Shown here one piece after another: positions 1 to 10,982 of a stretch of DNA of 64,000 nucleotides; within the stretch, counting starts at the first letter, position 1, and every line of letters starts with the position of its first letter. A program made the translations under genes and the position numbers. Source of the stretch: DASYLJ01 sp036009625 (lineage in GTDB: Bacteria > Desulfobacterota > Binatia > DP-6). The notes under the pieces are model-generated. The model did not search any database, was not told the DNA's origin, and saw only the letters and a program-made list of their open reading frames with translations. The DNA lies in assembly GCA_036009625.1 (NCBI GenBank), contig DASYLJ010000006.1, positions 1-64,000 of the forward strand, in the 5' to 3' direction.

Positions 1-50
1 GCGGCGGGCTGCAGGGCCTGATCTGTGGCGCTTCCAACGGTGAAGGGCAT
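1..50 (-). CDS. possible 5' end of a divergent gene (truncated by window edge)
   Basis: An ATG at 50-48 on the minus strand opens a frame that stays open to the window edge (16 codons, beginning MPFTVGSATDQ). An AGGGAGG Shine-Dalgarno-like stretch lies about 10 nt upstream. It would be transcribed away from the ABC operon, leaving about 98 bp for promoters of both. The visible part is too short to name a family, so this is only a plausible gene start. Confidence 0.35.
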   Translation of the reverse strand, partial: MPFTVGSATDQALQPA

Positions 51-148
51 GATGAGAATCCTCCCTTATCCGATACCTCGGCATGATCGCGGTTGGACTT
101 GAGCCGAGCCACCGGCTAGCGCACAACCTGCGGCGGACGCCGGCGCAC

Positions 149-832
149 ATGATCGACGTACAGGACGTTTCCCGACTCTACCGGCGCGGTGTGGACCTCG
201 TGCATGCGCTCGAGCACGTCACGCTGCACATTCCCGCGGGGCGCTTCGTCGCGCTGATGGGTCCGTCGGGCTCCGGCAAGTCGACGCTGCTGAATCTGCT
301 CGCCGGCCTCGATCGTCCCGACGGTGGCGAGGTGGTCATCGCGGGTAAGCCGCTCTCGGGCCTGGACGAGGACGGGCTGGCCGCATGGCGTGCGCGTCAC
401 GTCGGCCTGATCTTCCAGTTCTACAACCTGCTGCCCGTGCTGACGGCAGTGGAGAACGTCGAGCTGCCGCTGCTGCTGACGACGTTGCGCCGCGGCGAGC
501 GCCGCGAGCGTGCCACCACCGCGCTGCGCGCCGTCGGGCTGCCGCATCGTGCGGGGCATCGGCCGCAGGAGCTGTCGGGCGGCGAGCAGCAGCGCGTCGC
601 CATCGCACGCGCCATCGTCACCGACCCCGACCTGCTCGTCGCCGACGAGCCCACCGGGGACCTCGACGCCAAGAGCGCCATCGCCATCCTGACGCTGCTG
701 CGCGAGCTCAACCAGGCATTCCAGAAAACCATCGTCATGGTCACGCACGACCCGCGCGCCGAGCGCTTCGTCGACTACGTCATCCGCCTCGACAAAGGCA
801 TCCTCGTCGACGACGGGAGCCGCGCCGCATGA
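149..832 (+). CDS. ABC transporter ATP-binding protein (MacB/LolD type)
   Basis: Nucleotide-binding subunit of 227 residues, powering a mechanotransmission-type ABC exporter at the inner membrane. Walker A GPSGSGKST is at residues 38-46, the Q-loop near Q90, the signature LSGGEQQR at 142-149, Walker B LLVADE at 162-167 and the switch His at H200. The length and the GEQQR signature fit the LolD/MacB/DevA class. I chose the ATG at 149 over an in-frame ATG at 83 because the domain begins directly there; the extra 22 residues look non-homologous. It overlaps the next gene by ATGA, so translation of the two is probably coupled. Confidence 0.93.
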   Translation: MIDVQDVSRLYRRGVDLVHALEHVTLHIPAGRFVALMGPSGSGKSTLLNLLAGLDRPDGGEVVIAGKPLSGLDEDGLAAWRARHVGLIFQFYNLLPVLTAVENVELPLLLTTLRRGERRERATTALRAVGLPHRAGHRPQELSGGEQQRVAIARAIVTDPDLLVADEPTGDLDAKSAIAILTLLRELNQAFQKTIVMVTHDPRAERFVDYVIRLDKGILVDDGSRAA

Positions 833-1995
833 CGTACGGCCGGCTGATCCTCCGCAACCTGACGCGCCACCCGCTGCGGACGCTGCTGACGACGCTGTCG
901 ATCGGGCTGTCGATCTTCCTCGTCTGCGCCGTGCTGACGCTGCCGGCGGCGCTCGACGCGGTGTTCGAGCGCGCGGCGTCGAATCAGCGCATCTCGGTGC
1001 ACCACAAGGCCGGGCTCACCTACTGGCTGCCGGGTTCGTTCGTGCGGAAGGTGCATGCGATTCCGGGCGTCAGCGGCATCAACCAGTTCTCGTGGTTCGG
1101 CGGCATCTACGATGAGCCGAAGAACCAGTTCCCGAACTTCGCCGTCGACCCCGAGACCGTCGGCCAGGTCTGGCCCGACTACAACATCGCCCCCGACGCG
1201 CTCGAGCGCTTCCGCCGCATCCGCAACGGCGCGCTCGTCGGCGCCGAGCTGATGGCGCAGTTCGGGTGGCGCGTCGGACAGCTGATCACGCTGCGCGGCA
1301 CGGTCTTTCCCGTCGACCTGACGTTCGAGATCGTCGGCGTCATGCCGTCGGGCGGCGGCATCCGCATGCTGTGGTTCAACCGCACCTACCTCGAGGAGGC
1401 GATGGAGCCGAAGGGCGGCATGAAGAACGTCGGCATGATCTGGATGCGCGCGGAGCGACCCGAGTTGGTCGACGGCATCATCAAGCAGGTCGATGCGCTG
1501 TTCCGGAACTCGGAGGCGGAGGTGGCGGCGGAGACCGAGAAGGCGTTCTTCGCGACCTTCCTCGACTCGCTGCGGGGACTGATGCGCGTGATCCTGATCG
1601 TCGGCTTCCTGGTCGTCGGCGCGGTGGTGCTGATCGCCGCCAACACCAGCGCCATGGGCGTGCGCGAGCGCATTCCCGAGATCGCCATCCTGAAGAGCAT
1701 CGGTTTCCGCCGCGGTCCCATCCTGGCGGCGCTGCTGGCCGAGTCGATGTTGCAGGGCTTCGCGGGCGGGCTGCTCGGCGCCGGCGGTGCCTACGCCATC
1801 CTCGAAGCGCTGCGGCTCGCGGGCAAGACGGGCAACACCGCCTTCCTCGGGCCGCTCGGGGGCTTCCGCATGTCGCCCATCGTTGCCGCCGAGGGCCTGG
1901 CCATCGCCGTGGTCGTCGGCATCGTCGCCGGGCTGGTGCCGGCGTGGAACGGGGCGCGCATCAACGTCGTCGACGCCATGCGCCGCCTGTTCTGA
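829..1995 (+). CDS. ABC transporter permease, FtsX/MacB type (first of two)
   Basis: Membrane subunit of 388 residues. It has one N-terminal transmembrane helix (about residues 17-38), a large periplasmic MacB core-like region (about 40-255) and three C-terminal helices separated by the FtsX-type segment VRERIPEIAILKSIGF. This is the MacB/FtsX 4-TM topology. Its start overlaps the stop of the ATPase gene (ATGA), and the second permease follows after 2 bp. Two different permeases imply a heterodimer around an ATPase dimer. The substrate cannot be read from the sequence; the family exports macrolides, lipoproteins, peptides or glycolipids. Confidence 0.9.
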   Translation: MTYGRLILRNLTRHPLRTLLTTLSIGLSIFLVCAVLTLPAALDAVFERAASNQRISVHHKAGLTYWLPGSFVRKVHAIPGVSGINQFSWFGGIYDEPKNQFPNFAVDPETVGQVWPDYNIAPDALERFRRIRNGALVGAELMAQFGWRVGQLITLRGTVFPVDLTFEIVGVMPSGGGIRMLWFNRTYLEEAMEPKGGMKNVGMIWMRAERPELVDGIIKQVDALFRNSEAEVAAETEKAFFATFLDSLRGLMRVILIVGFLVVGAVVLIAANTSAMGVRERIPEIAILKSIGFRRGPILAALLAESMLQGFAGGLLGAGGAYAILEALRLAGKTGNTAFLGPLGGFRMSPIVAAEGLAIAVVVGIVAGLVPAWNGARINVVDAMRRLF

Positions 1996-1997
1996 GC

Positions 1998-3170
1998 ATG
2001 GCGCTTCCCCTCGGATACAACGTCCGCAGCCTGCTGCTCCGCCGCTGGACGAACGCCTTCAGCGCCGGCGGCATCGCGCTCGTCGTCGCCGCCACGATGC
2101 TCCTGGCGGCGCTGGTCGGCGGCCTGCAGCACATCCTCGTGGCCGCCGGCGAGGCCGACAACCTCGTCATCATGCGCAAGGGCGCCACCAACGACGGCTC
2201 GAGCCAGGTGCCGCGCGACGCCGCGCTCGCCATCCGCGCCATGGCGGGGATCGCACGCGGCGCCAACGGCCAGCCGCTGGCCTCGGCGGAGATCGTCAAC
2301 CAGCCGTTCATGCGAACACCCGCCGGTGGGCGCGAGAACGTCCTGGTGCGGGGCGTCGAACCGGTGGCGTTCGACGTCCACCGCAGCGTGCGCCTCGTGC
2401 GCGGCCGCATCATGCAACCGAAGCTCGGCGAGATCGTGGTGGGGGCCGACGCGTCCCGACGCTACGGCGCCCCGCTCGGCAGCACGATCCACTTCGGACG
2501 TCGCGATTGGAAGGTCGTCGGCATCTTCGACTCCGGCGGCACGGCGTTCGACAGCGAGATCTGGGCCGACGTCAGCGACGTGCAGGACGACACCCGCCGC
2601 GACGGCTACTCCGGCATGCGCATCACCGTTGCACCCGGCGCCGATGGTCGGACCCTGATCCGGCGCATCGAGTCGGACGGACGCTTCACGCTGCAGGCCA
2701 AGCCCGAGCTCGCGTACTACGGCGAGCAGGCGGAAACCGCGAGCTCGCTCTACGTGCTCGTGCTGACGCTCGCCGTCATCATGGCGACGGGCGCCACCTT
2801 CGGCGCCCTCAACACGATGTATGCCGCGGTGGCGAACCGCACCGCCGAGATCGGCACGCTGCGCGCGCTCGGCTTCGGCCGTGGCGCCATCCTGCTCTCG
2901 TTCCTGACCGAATCGCTGATCCTGTCGATGGTCGGCATGATCGCCGGCGTGGCGCTGGCGGCACTCGCGATGTTCGCGGTGAATACGTTGCTCTCGGGGG
3001 TGGCATTCAGCATGATGACCTTCAGCGTGGCCACCGTCCTCCTCCGACCGTCCGCGGGCGGCGCCCTGATGGGTCTCGCCTTCGCCCTGGCCATCGGCAT
3101 CTTCGGTGGTATCGGTCCAGCGTGGCGGGCCGCCCACCTCCGCGTCACCGACGCGCTCCGGCGCGCCTGA
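1998..3170 (+). CDS. ABC transporter permease, FtsX/MacB type (second of two)
   Basis: Second membrane subunit of 390 residues with the same 4-TM layout: TM1 at about residues 20-40, a periplasmic core, then three TM helices around the segment NRTAEIGTLRALGFGRGAIL. It starts 2 bp after the first permease and ends 4 bp before the adaptor gene, so the four genes form one tight operon. Divergence from its partner in the periplasmic domain argues for a functional heterodimer rather than a recent duplication. No outer-membrane channel gene lies in the window, so a TolC-like partner would be encoded elsewhere. Confidence 0.9.
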   Translation: MALPLGYNVRSLLLRRWTNAFSAGGIALVVAATMLLAALVGGLQHILVAAGEADNLVIMRKGATNDGSSQVPRDAALAIRAMAGIARGANGQPLASAEIVNQPFMRTPAGGRENVLVRGVEPVAFDVHRSVRLVRGRIMQPKLGEIVVGADASRRYGAPLGSTIHFGRRDWKVVGIFDSGGTAFDSEIWADVSDVQDDTRRDGYSGMRITVAPGADGRTLIRRIESDGRFTLQAKPELAYYGEQAETASSLYVLVLTLAVIMATGATFGALNTMYAAVANRTAEIGTLRALGFGRGAILLSFLTESLILSMVGMIAGVALAALAMFAVNTLLSGVAFSMMTFSVATVLLRPSAGGALMGLAFALAIGIFGGIGPAWRAAHLRVTDALRRA

Positions 3171-3174
3171 TCGC

Positions 3175-4371
3175 ATGAGCGACGCTCCCGAGCAGCTCAG
3201 GCAGGACCTCAGCGCGCTTCGTCTATCGCGCGACGACGTCCCGGTGGCGCGCCGCAGCCGGCGTGGACTGGTCATCGGCATCGCCATCGCGCTCGTCGTC
3301 ACGGCTCTCGTCGCCATGCGCTTCGCCGGCGGTCGCCCGGCGGTGGTGCAGGTCGCACCGGTGTCCGTCATGCCACCGGCGGCGGCGGGACAGACGACGC
3401 AGGTTCCGGTCCTCTCCGGTGCCGGCTACGTCGTCAGCGCCGATCGCTACATCTCCATCGGCGTGCGCGTGGCGGGGCGCATCGATCGCTACGTCGTCGA
3501 AGAGGGCGACCACGTCCAGGAGGGCGACGCCCTCGTGCAGCTCGACGCCCGCGAGTACAAGGCCGCCGTCGAGCGCGCCGACGCCAACCTCGTCCTGGCG
3601 CGGGCCAACGCCAACCTCGCCGAGCAGCAGCTCCGTCGCATGGAATCGCTCGGGCGCAACGGCATCGTGTCGCGCGACGAGCTCGACGTCCGTCGCGCCG
3701 AGGCGGCGTCGGCACGGGCGCGTGTCGGCCAGGCCACCGCCGAGCTGGATCAGACGCGCGTCGCGCTCGAGTACACCACCCTGCGGGCGCCGCGCGGCGG
3801 CGTCATCCTCGCCAAGCTGAAGGAGGTCGGCGAGATCGCCGTTCCCGGCGGCTTCTCCGGCTCGGGCGACCTGATCCGCATGGCGAATCTGCAGTCGCTC
3901 CGCGGCCAGGTCGACGTCACCGAGGCCGAGCTGGCAAAGATCCACATCGGGCAGCGCGCCGAGGTGGTGCCCGACGCCCATCCCGACAAGCGCTACGCCG
4001 CCCACGTCGTGAAGCTCTATCCGCAGGTCGACAAACAGAAGGGCACGCTGCGGGTCGAGGTGCAGATCGAGCAGCCCGACGACGATCTCTGGCCCGACAT
4101 GAGCGCGCGCATCACGTTCTTCGAGCCGATCGAGGCAGCGGCGAGCGGCGCCGTGCTGGTGCCGCGCAGCGCGATGCGCACGGACGACGCCGGTGCGTTC
4201 GCCTGGGTCGTCGACGACGGGACGGTGCACCGGACCCCGGTGACCCTCGGCAGCGACTTCGCCGACGACGTGCAGGTGACGTCCGGCCTGCGCGGCGGCG
4301 AGGAGATCGTGGTCGGAGACGCACCGCCGCTCACCGACGGGCAGCGCGTGCAGCCCGCGGCGAAGCCATGA
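3175..4371 (+). CDS. periplasmic adaptor subunit (HlyD/MacA family)
   Basis: Membrane-fusion protein of 398 residues, expected to bridge the ABC exporter and an outer-membrane channel. A cytoplasmic tail of about 27 residues (rich in Arg near RRSRRG) precedes one TM helix. A barrel-sandwich/lipoyl half-motif (VAGRIDRYVVEEGDHVQEGD), an alpha-helical hairpin (about residues 125-185) and beta-barrel domains follow. The ATG at 3175 is chosen because it lies 4 bp after the previous stop; an upstream in-frame start at 3106 would overlap the permease. It is the last gene of the export operon and converges on the minus-strand small ORF. Confidence 0.9.
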   Translation: MSDAPEQLRQDLSALRLSRDDVPVARRSRRGLVIGIAIALVVTALVAMRFAGGRPAVVQVAPVSVMPPAAAGQTTQVPVLSGAGYVVSADRYISIGVRVAGRIDRYVVEEGDHVQEGDALVQLDAREYKAAVERADANLVLARANANLAEQQLRRMESLGRNGIVSRDELDVRRAEAASARARVGQATAELDQTRVALEYTTLRAPRGGVILAKLKEVGEIAVPGGFSGSGDLIRMANLQSLRGQVDVTEAELAKIHIGQRAEVVPDAHPDKRYAAHVVKLYPQVDKQKGTLRVEVQIEQPDDDLWPDMSARITFFEPIEAAASGAVLVPRSAMRTDDAGAFAWVVDDGTVHRTPVTLGSDFADDVQVTSGLRGGEEIVVGDAPPLTDGQRVQPAAKP

Positions 4372-4386
4372 GACCGCGCGACGTCG

Positions 4387-4548
4387 TTACGATCGCGGCT
4401 TGAGCTTCTTGCGAACCACGACGGCGACTTCCTGACCGTTCACCTTGACGGTGCGACGGTCGTCGGAGGGCGCCTCGTGCTGCGGCTTCGTCGTCGTGGC
4501 GCGGTCCTGGCGCCACTTCCGCAGCTCTTTCTCCAGGTTCTCGAGCAT
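4387..4548 (-). CDS. 53-residue conserved-looking small protein downstream of rpoD
   Basis: Small ORF of 53 codons, 62 bp behind rpoD on the same strand. It begins MLENLEKELRKWRQD (an amphipathic, coiled-coil-like helix), has a Pro/His-rich middle, and ends in a basic beta-rich tail (RTVKVNGQEVAVVVRKKLK). A strong GGAGGAG Shine-Dalgarno sequence sits about 5 nt before the ATG, which is the main reason to call it. No family is recognised. Being downstream of rpoD, it may be co-transcribed with it. The basic tail could bind nucleic acid or RNA polymerase, but that is speculation. Confidence 0.6.
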   Translation of the reverse strand: MLENLEKELRKWRQDRATTTKPQHEAPSDDRRTVKVNGQEVAVVVRKKLKPRS

Positions 4549-4610
4549 CCGCTCCTCCGGCCGACCGCCTGCTGCGGTCGACCTGTGTCATTCTGGTGCG
4601 GCGTACCCCG

Positions 4611-6410
<1,800 letters not shown>

Positions 6411-6590
6411 TCGCTTCACGCCACGGGCTGTCGGCTGTGGAAGGGACGACGGGAGGAGCAAGGTGCGTTCAGCGCGTACACGCAATGCTCGCGAGGGTTC
6501 CGCCCAACGGGATGACTCGGCTTCGGCGCGTTCCCGGCGGGGGATGGATGAGCGGCATTCAGCGTGCCAGAACGCGGTATCAGGGCCGTG

Positions 6591-6619
6591 AACCTACTCA
6601 GCGGACCTGGCCACGTCAA
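6591..6619 (-). promoter_or_regulatory. sigma-70 promoter of rpoD
   Basis: Read on the minus strand: TTGACG at 6619-6614, a 17-nt spacer and TAGGTT at 6596-6591. Spacing is ideal and the -35 matches 5 of 6. Transcription would start near 6584, giving rpoD a leader of about 170 nt. Confidence 0.6.
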
Positions 6620-6660
6620 GAGAAAAGCACGGCTGACGCCGTAGGATATGAGAGCTCCCA

Positions 6661-6688
6661 TTGCCCGCGTGGCATGAGTCGCTATGCT
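6661..6688 (+). promoter_or_regulatory. possible promoter of the F420/NADP-reductase-like gene
   Basis: TTGCCC at 6661-6666, a 16-nt spacer and TATGCT at 6683-6688. The GTG start at 6697 lies 8 nt after the -10 box with no Shine-Dalgarno sequence, so the transcript would be nearly leaderless. Confidence 0.35.
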
Positions 6689-6696
6689 CCCGTCCC

Positions 6697-7353
6697 GTGG
6701 ACGATGCAATCGCTCTGGTCGGTGGGACCGGCGCCCTGGGTGTGGGACTGGCGACACGCTTCGCTGCGGCAGGCCTGTCGGTACTCATCGGATCCCGTGA
6801 TCCGCAGCGGGCGGACGCAGCCGCCGACCGTATTCGCGGCCTGGTCCCGAACGCGCGGATCGAGGGCGCCGCGAACCGCGACGCCGTCACCTGCTGTCCC
6901 CGCGTCCTGCTCTGCCTGCCCTTCGCCGGCCTGTCGGACTGGCTGGCCGAGGAGGGACGCTGGCTCGTGGGGAAGCTCGTCATCGACGCCGTGGTACCCC
7001 TCGGCTTCGAGAAGGGGTTCTGCACCCTGCTTCCGGTTCCCGGAGCGCCATCTGCCGGCGAGTCGATTCAGCAGGCCGTGCCGGGCGCCCGCGTCGTCTG
7101 CGCCTTCAAGAACCTCCCCGCCGGGCCACTCCAGGACCTCACGGTGAACCTGGTCGCCGACGTTCTCCTCTGCGGCAACGAGGCCACGGCACGGATGGAG
7201 GTGGCCGAGCTGGTCCGGCGCATCCCGAGCCTGCGTCCCGTCGACGCCGGCGTCCTCGCCAATGCGCGCTACCTGGAGGCGATCACGGCGCTGCTCGTGA
7301 ACGTCAATCGGCAGCACAAGGTCCACGCCACGATCGCGATCACCGACCTCTGA
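6697..7353 (+). CDS. NAD(P)-binding protein, F420-dependent NADP reductase (NpdG/Fno)-like
   Basis: Rossmann protein of 218 residues from the NADPH-dependent F420 reductase family, which passes hydride between F420H2 and NADP. It opens with a beta-alpha-beta dinucleotide fold (ALVGGTGALGVGLATRFA) and the second strand LIGSRDPQRAD, whose SRD is typical of NADP binding. A later segment ARVVCAFKNLPAGPLQD resembles the family's FKNxPA stretch. The GTG at 6697 is chosen because the Rossmann strand starts immediately after it; an in-frame TTG lies at 6661. Family members may use other coenzymes, so F420 dependence is an inference. Confidence 0.75.
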   Translation: MDDAIALVGGTGALGVGLATRFAAAGLSVLIGSRDPQRADAAADRIRGLVPNARIEGAANRDAVTCCPRVLLCLPFAGLSDWLAEEGRWLVGKLVIDAVVPLGFEKGFCTLLPVPGAPSAGESIQQAVPGARVVCAFKNLPAGPLQDLTVNLVADVLLCGNEATARMEVAELVRRIPSLRPVDAGVLANARYLEAITALLVNVNRQHKVHATIAITDL

Positions 7354-7356
7354 CCA

Positions 7357-8742
7357 TCACCGCCGCCGGTAGGCGTCGGCGTCGATACCGTACTCGGTGA
7401 GCTTCTGCTGGAGTTGCTGGCGGTACATGCCCATCTCCTCCGCCGCCTTCGAGATGTTGCCCTGGTGACGGCCGAGCGCCTCGCCGATGAAACCGCGCTC
7501 GAACTCCTCGACGACCCGCTGCTTGGCGTCCCGGAACGTGGTCGCTGCCTCTCGGTCCGACGCCGAGCCGACGGCAGGCTGGATCGCCGCCGGCAGATCG
7601 TCGCAGGTGATCTCGTCACCCGACGCGAGGGCCACCGCCTGCTCGATGGCGTGCTCCAGCTCGCGCACGTTGCCCGGCCAGGTGTGCCCCAGGAGGGCCC
7701 GATACGCCGCGGGAGCGAGGGTCCGAGCCGGCCGCCGCAGGCGCTCGGCCGCCGCGCCGAGGAAGCGTTCGATGAGCAGCGGCAGGTCCTCCGGCCGCTC
7801 GGCGAGGCCCGGCAGCGACACCGTCACGACGTTCAGCCGGTAGTAGAGATCCTCCCGGAAGCGACCGTCGCCGACACGCGCGTCGAGGTCCTGGTTGGTG
7901 GCGGCCAGCACACGGACGTCGACCTTCACGGCCCGATTCCCTCCGACGCGCTCGAACTCGCGCTCCTGGAGGACACGGAGGATCTTCGCCTGCGTCTCGA
8001 GCGGCATGTCGCCGATCTCGTCGAGCAGCAGCGTGCCACCGTCGGCGACTTCGAACTTGCCTTCACGTGCCGACGTCGCACCGGTGAAGGCGCCCTTCTC
8101 GTGCCCGAAGAGCTCGCTCTCGACCAGGTCGCGCGCGAACGCCGCGCAGTTCACCTTGACGAAGGGCTTCGTCCGTCGCGGGCTCCGCCAGTGCACGGCG
8201 TTCGCCACCAGCTCCTTGCCGGTGCCGCTTGGTCCCCGGATCAGCACGGTGAGGTCGGTATCGGCCACCTTCCGCACGACGTCGAACACGCGCTGCATGG
8301 CGGCGCTCTTGCCGATGATGTTCTCGAACGCGTACGTCCCGCTCACCTGTTCCTGGAGGAGGCGCAGGTCGCGACGCAGCGTGACGCTTTCGAGCGCACG
8401 CGCCACGACCAGCTCGAGCTCGTCGTTGTCGAACGGCTTCGGCACGTAGTCGGCGGCGCCGAGCTTCATCGCCTCGACGGCGATGCGCTCCGACCCGTAC
8501 GCCGTGATCACGACCACCGCCGTCTCGGCGCTGCGCGCCTTCACCGCACCCAGGACGTCGAGCCCGCTGCCGCCGCGCAGGCTCAGGTCGGTGACGACGA
8601 GGTGGTACGTGCGCCGCTCGAGCGCCGCCTGCGCCTCCTCGACCGACAGCGCGGTGTCGACCTCATGCCCCTGGGCCATCAGCAGACGACGGATGGCGAT
8701 GCCGATGGCGCGCTCGTCGTCGACGACCAGGATCGTGCTCAC
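7357..8742 (-). CDS. sigma-54-dependent response regulator (NtrC family)
   Basis: Transcription activator of 461 residues. The receiver domain (1-120) has D8/D9, phospho-acceptor D52, T80 and K102. The AAA+ domain has Walker A GPSGTGKE at 170-177, the sigma-54-contacting loop GAFTGA at 217-222 and Walker B LLLDE ending at E242. A Fis-type helix-turn-helix lies at the C-terminus (about 418-461). The GTG start overlaps the stop of the histidine kinase gene (GTGA), so the kinase and regulator are a cognate, co-translated pair. The intact GAFTGA loop predicts real sigma-54 activation. A matching promoter lies at 10999-11014. Confidence 0.93.
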   Translation of the reverse strand: MSTILVVDDERAIGIAIRRLLMAQGHEVDTALSVEEAQAALERRTYHLVVTDLSLRGGSGLDVLGAVKARSAETAVVVITAYGSERIAVEAMKLGAADYVPKPFDNDELELVVARALESVTLRRDLRLLQEQVSGTYAFENIIGKSAAMQRVFDVVRKVADTDLTVLIRGPSGTGKELVANAVHWRSPRRTKPFVKVNCAAFARDLVESELFGHEKGAFTGATSAREGKFEVADGGTLLLDEIGDMPLETQAKILRVLQEREFERVGGNRAVKVDVRVLAATNQDLDARVGDGRFREDLYYRLNVVTVSLPGLAERPEDLPLLIERFLGAAAERLRRPARTLAPAAYRALLGHTWPGNVRELEHAIEQAVALASGDEITCDDLPAAIQPAVGSASDREAATTFRDAKQRVVEEFERGFIGEALGRHQGNISKAAEEMGMYRQQLQQKLTEYGIDADAYRRR

Positions 8743-10826
8743 GCCGGCAGCTCCATCGTGACCGTGAAGCCCGCGCCGGGCGGGCTCGTCACCACCAGCC
8801 GTCCGCCGTGCGCCTCGACGGTGCGTTGCGCGATGGCGAGGCCGAGCCCGGTACCGCTCGGCTTCGACGAGAAGAACGGCTCGACCAGGCGCGGCAGTAC
8901 TTCGGCGGCGACGCCCGGACCGCTGTCGCGCACGGCGACCGCGATGCGTTCGGCCGTCCGCTCGACGGCGAGCCGCAGCGCGCGCGGCCCCGGCCAGGCG
9001 GCGAGCGCGTCGGCGGCGTTCTCGATCAGGTTGATCAGCACCTGGCGCAGCTTCTCCGCGTCGCCTCGTGCCACGATGCCCTCGGGTGCGTCCAGGGTCA
9101 CGGCGGCACCGGCCGCATCCAGGCGCGGGCGACAATGCTCCACGGTGGCGCGCACCAGCGCACCCACGTCGACGGGAACGCTCGTCAGCTCCTCGCGTCG
9201 CGCGAACCGCAGTAGGGTAGCCACCTGGCGCTCGACGCGCTCGAGCTCCGCCAGGATGATCCCCATCTCCTCGGCGAACGGCGCCGACGGCTCACGCGCG
9301 AGCTGCTGCGCCAGGCTGCGCGCGGCGGTGACGGGATTGCGGATCTCGTGCGCGACGCGCGCCGCCAGCTCACCGATGGCGGCCAGCTTCTCCGCATGCG
9401 CCAGCGCCCGCTCGACGGCGACGGCACGCGCCAGCAACTCGCACCCGTCGAGCAGTAGCGCCAGCTGATCGGCGACGGCGTCGATGGCAACGTCCTCCTC
9501 GTCGCTGAAGGTGGCGCCGCGCAGGTCGGCGGTGAAGAACGCGTGGCCCCATCGTCGCCGCGGGCTGGCGATGGGCACGACGGCGACGACGTCGGCCGCC
9601 ATCAGCGCCTCGCCGACGGGACGGGGCAGTTCGCGAAACGCGAGCCCGGAAATGGTGCGCGCGGGCATGGCCGGATCGTCGAGCGACCACACCCGGCGGA
9701 TGTCGTCGACGGCGATGTCGCCGTGCGCGACGACGCGGCCGTCGTGGAGAAGAATGGCCACACCGCGCAGCCCGAGCGAGCGTACCAGCTCGACCGCGGC
9801 GTGGGTGCAGCACGCATCGGCACCGTCTTCGGGTGACAGCGAGCGCAGCGCGCGCTGCACGGTCGTCCAGCGCAGCCGTCCCTGGCGGAACAGCACGTGT
9901 GCGATGGCGTCGCGCATCCACGCTCGCGCCGGTGCGAAGCCGAGTCCCAGGACGAGCACGGTGACGACGAAGACGAGGCCACGCATCTCGTCGTCGGACT
10001 GCGCCACCACCATGCCGGCGCCGGCGAGCAGCGCACCCGCTCCCGTCACCATGACGAGACCGGTCGCCACCTCGGGCAGGACGTCGCCCAGACTGCGCAC
10101 GACGAACGGCGTCGCGAAGAGCAGTCCGCCGAGCGCATGCAGCGCGAACGTCCAGAACCCGAGCGACGTCACGGGGCCATCGAGGAGAAGCGCCACGCAG
10201 GTCGTGTCGTGGTGGAGCGGCAGCACCGTGCTGAGCCCGACCATCGCGAACGCGGCCGCGATCGCCACCGCATCGGCGGTCCGCGTATCCCCCACCCCGC
10301 CGGCACGCCAGCTGCCACGACTGCCGAGACGGCGCAGGTCATGCACGATGAGCCCGCCCATCACCAGCAGGTAGCCGTTGAAGACGACGGTGATCGCGGT
10401 CGGGTTGGGTGACGTCACGATCCCGAGATCCAGCAGACCGACGGCGGCGGCCGCCACCACACAGAGCCCGTAGTTGAGCGCGAGCCAGGACCGGCTCGGG
10501 CGCTCGCTGCGCACCGGCCAGAGCAGCACCAGGTGGCGGCTGAGTGCGACCACGACCACCACCGGCACGTCGATGACGGTGAGCAGCACGTCGAACACGG
10601 CCGTGCCGTGCCGACGCGCCGTCGACGGCAGCAGCAGGAGCACCATGAACGCCAGGTAGTGGAGCGCCTCGAGTGCGGTCGCCGGGAACAGCACCCGGGC
10701 GAACGGCCCGTGCGGCTTACGCACCCGGACGTAGCGCCAGATGTCGCGCGCCACGGCCCACCACACCAGCGCGGGCAGCAGGGTGAGACCGGCGGCAGCG
10801 AGCCGGAGCGACGGTTCGGGAATCAC
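8739..10826 (-). CDS. membrane histidine kinase, partner of the sigma-54 regulator
   Basis: Sensor kinase of 695 residues. The N-terminal part (about 1-310) is a multi-helix membrane module with roughly eight hydrophobic segments. A GAF-like region (about 340-465) comes next, then a DHp domain with the phospho-acceptor H493 in VAHEIRNP, and an HATPase_c domain with the N-box near N603, G1 DSGPG near 634 and G2 GTGLGLA near 658. The start is GTG at 10826. The layout resembles PrsK-type kinases of exosortase systems, but no exosortase or PEP-CTERM gene is in the window. The integral membrane sensor suggests envelope or membrane stimuli. Confidence 0.9.
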   Translation of the reverse strand: MIPEPSLRLAAAGLTLLPALVWWAVARDIWRYVRVRKPHGPFARVLFPATALEALHYLAFMVLLLLPSTARRHGTAVFDVLLTVIDVPVVVVVALSRHLVLLWPVRSERPSRSWLALNYGLCVVAAAAVGLLDLGIVTSPNPTAITVVFNGYLLVMGGLIVHDLRRLGSRGSWRAGGVGDTRTADAVAIAAAFAMVGLSTVLPLHHDTTCVALLLDGPVTSLGFWTFALHALGGLLFATPFVVRSLGDVLPEVATGLVMVTGAGALLAGAGMVVAQSDDEMRGLVFVVTVLVLGLGFAPARAWMRDAIAHVLFRQGRLRWTTVQRALRSLSPEDGADACCTHAAVELVRSLGLRGVAILLHDGRVVAHGDIAVDDIRRVWSLDDPAMPARTISGLAFRELPRPVGEALMAADVVAVVPIASPRRRWGHAFFTADLRGATFSDEEDVAIDAVADQLALLLDGCELLARAVAVERALAHAEKLAAIGELAARVAHEIRNPVTAARSLAQQLAREPSAPFAEEMGIILAELERVERQVATLLRFARREELTSVPVDVGALVRATVEHCRPRLDAAGAAVTLDAPEGIVARGDAEKLRQVLINLIENAADALAAWPGPRALRLAVERTAERIAVAVRDSGPGVAAEVLPRLVEPFFSSKPSGTGLGLAIAQRTVEAHGGRLVVTSPPGAGFTVTMELPA

Positions 10827-10982
10827 TGTCGTCCTCCCGTCGCAAGATCGATGCCGTGGCGTGGATATCCGCGCATTCGGGTCGGATGTAGTCCATCTGA
10901 CCGCGGGGTGCCTACCGGTTCATGCGGCGCAGGACGCCGGCTGCAGTACGAACATTGCGGCGAGCACCGGAAACGTCGGTGG

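Noticed and set aside
6411..6485. Longer RpoD start at TTG 6485
   Set aside because: The extra residues are not sigma-like; ATG 6410 begins the charged N-terminus, though the leader is long.
7414..9468. Long plus-strand frame opposite the response regulator and kinase
   Set aside because: No family motif, and both true genes have complete domain sets on the minus strand.
8739..10826. PrsK/PrsR exosortase-type two-component system
   Set aside because: Layout is similar, but no exosortase, PEP-CTERM or EPS gene is present in the window.
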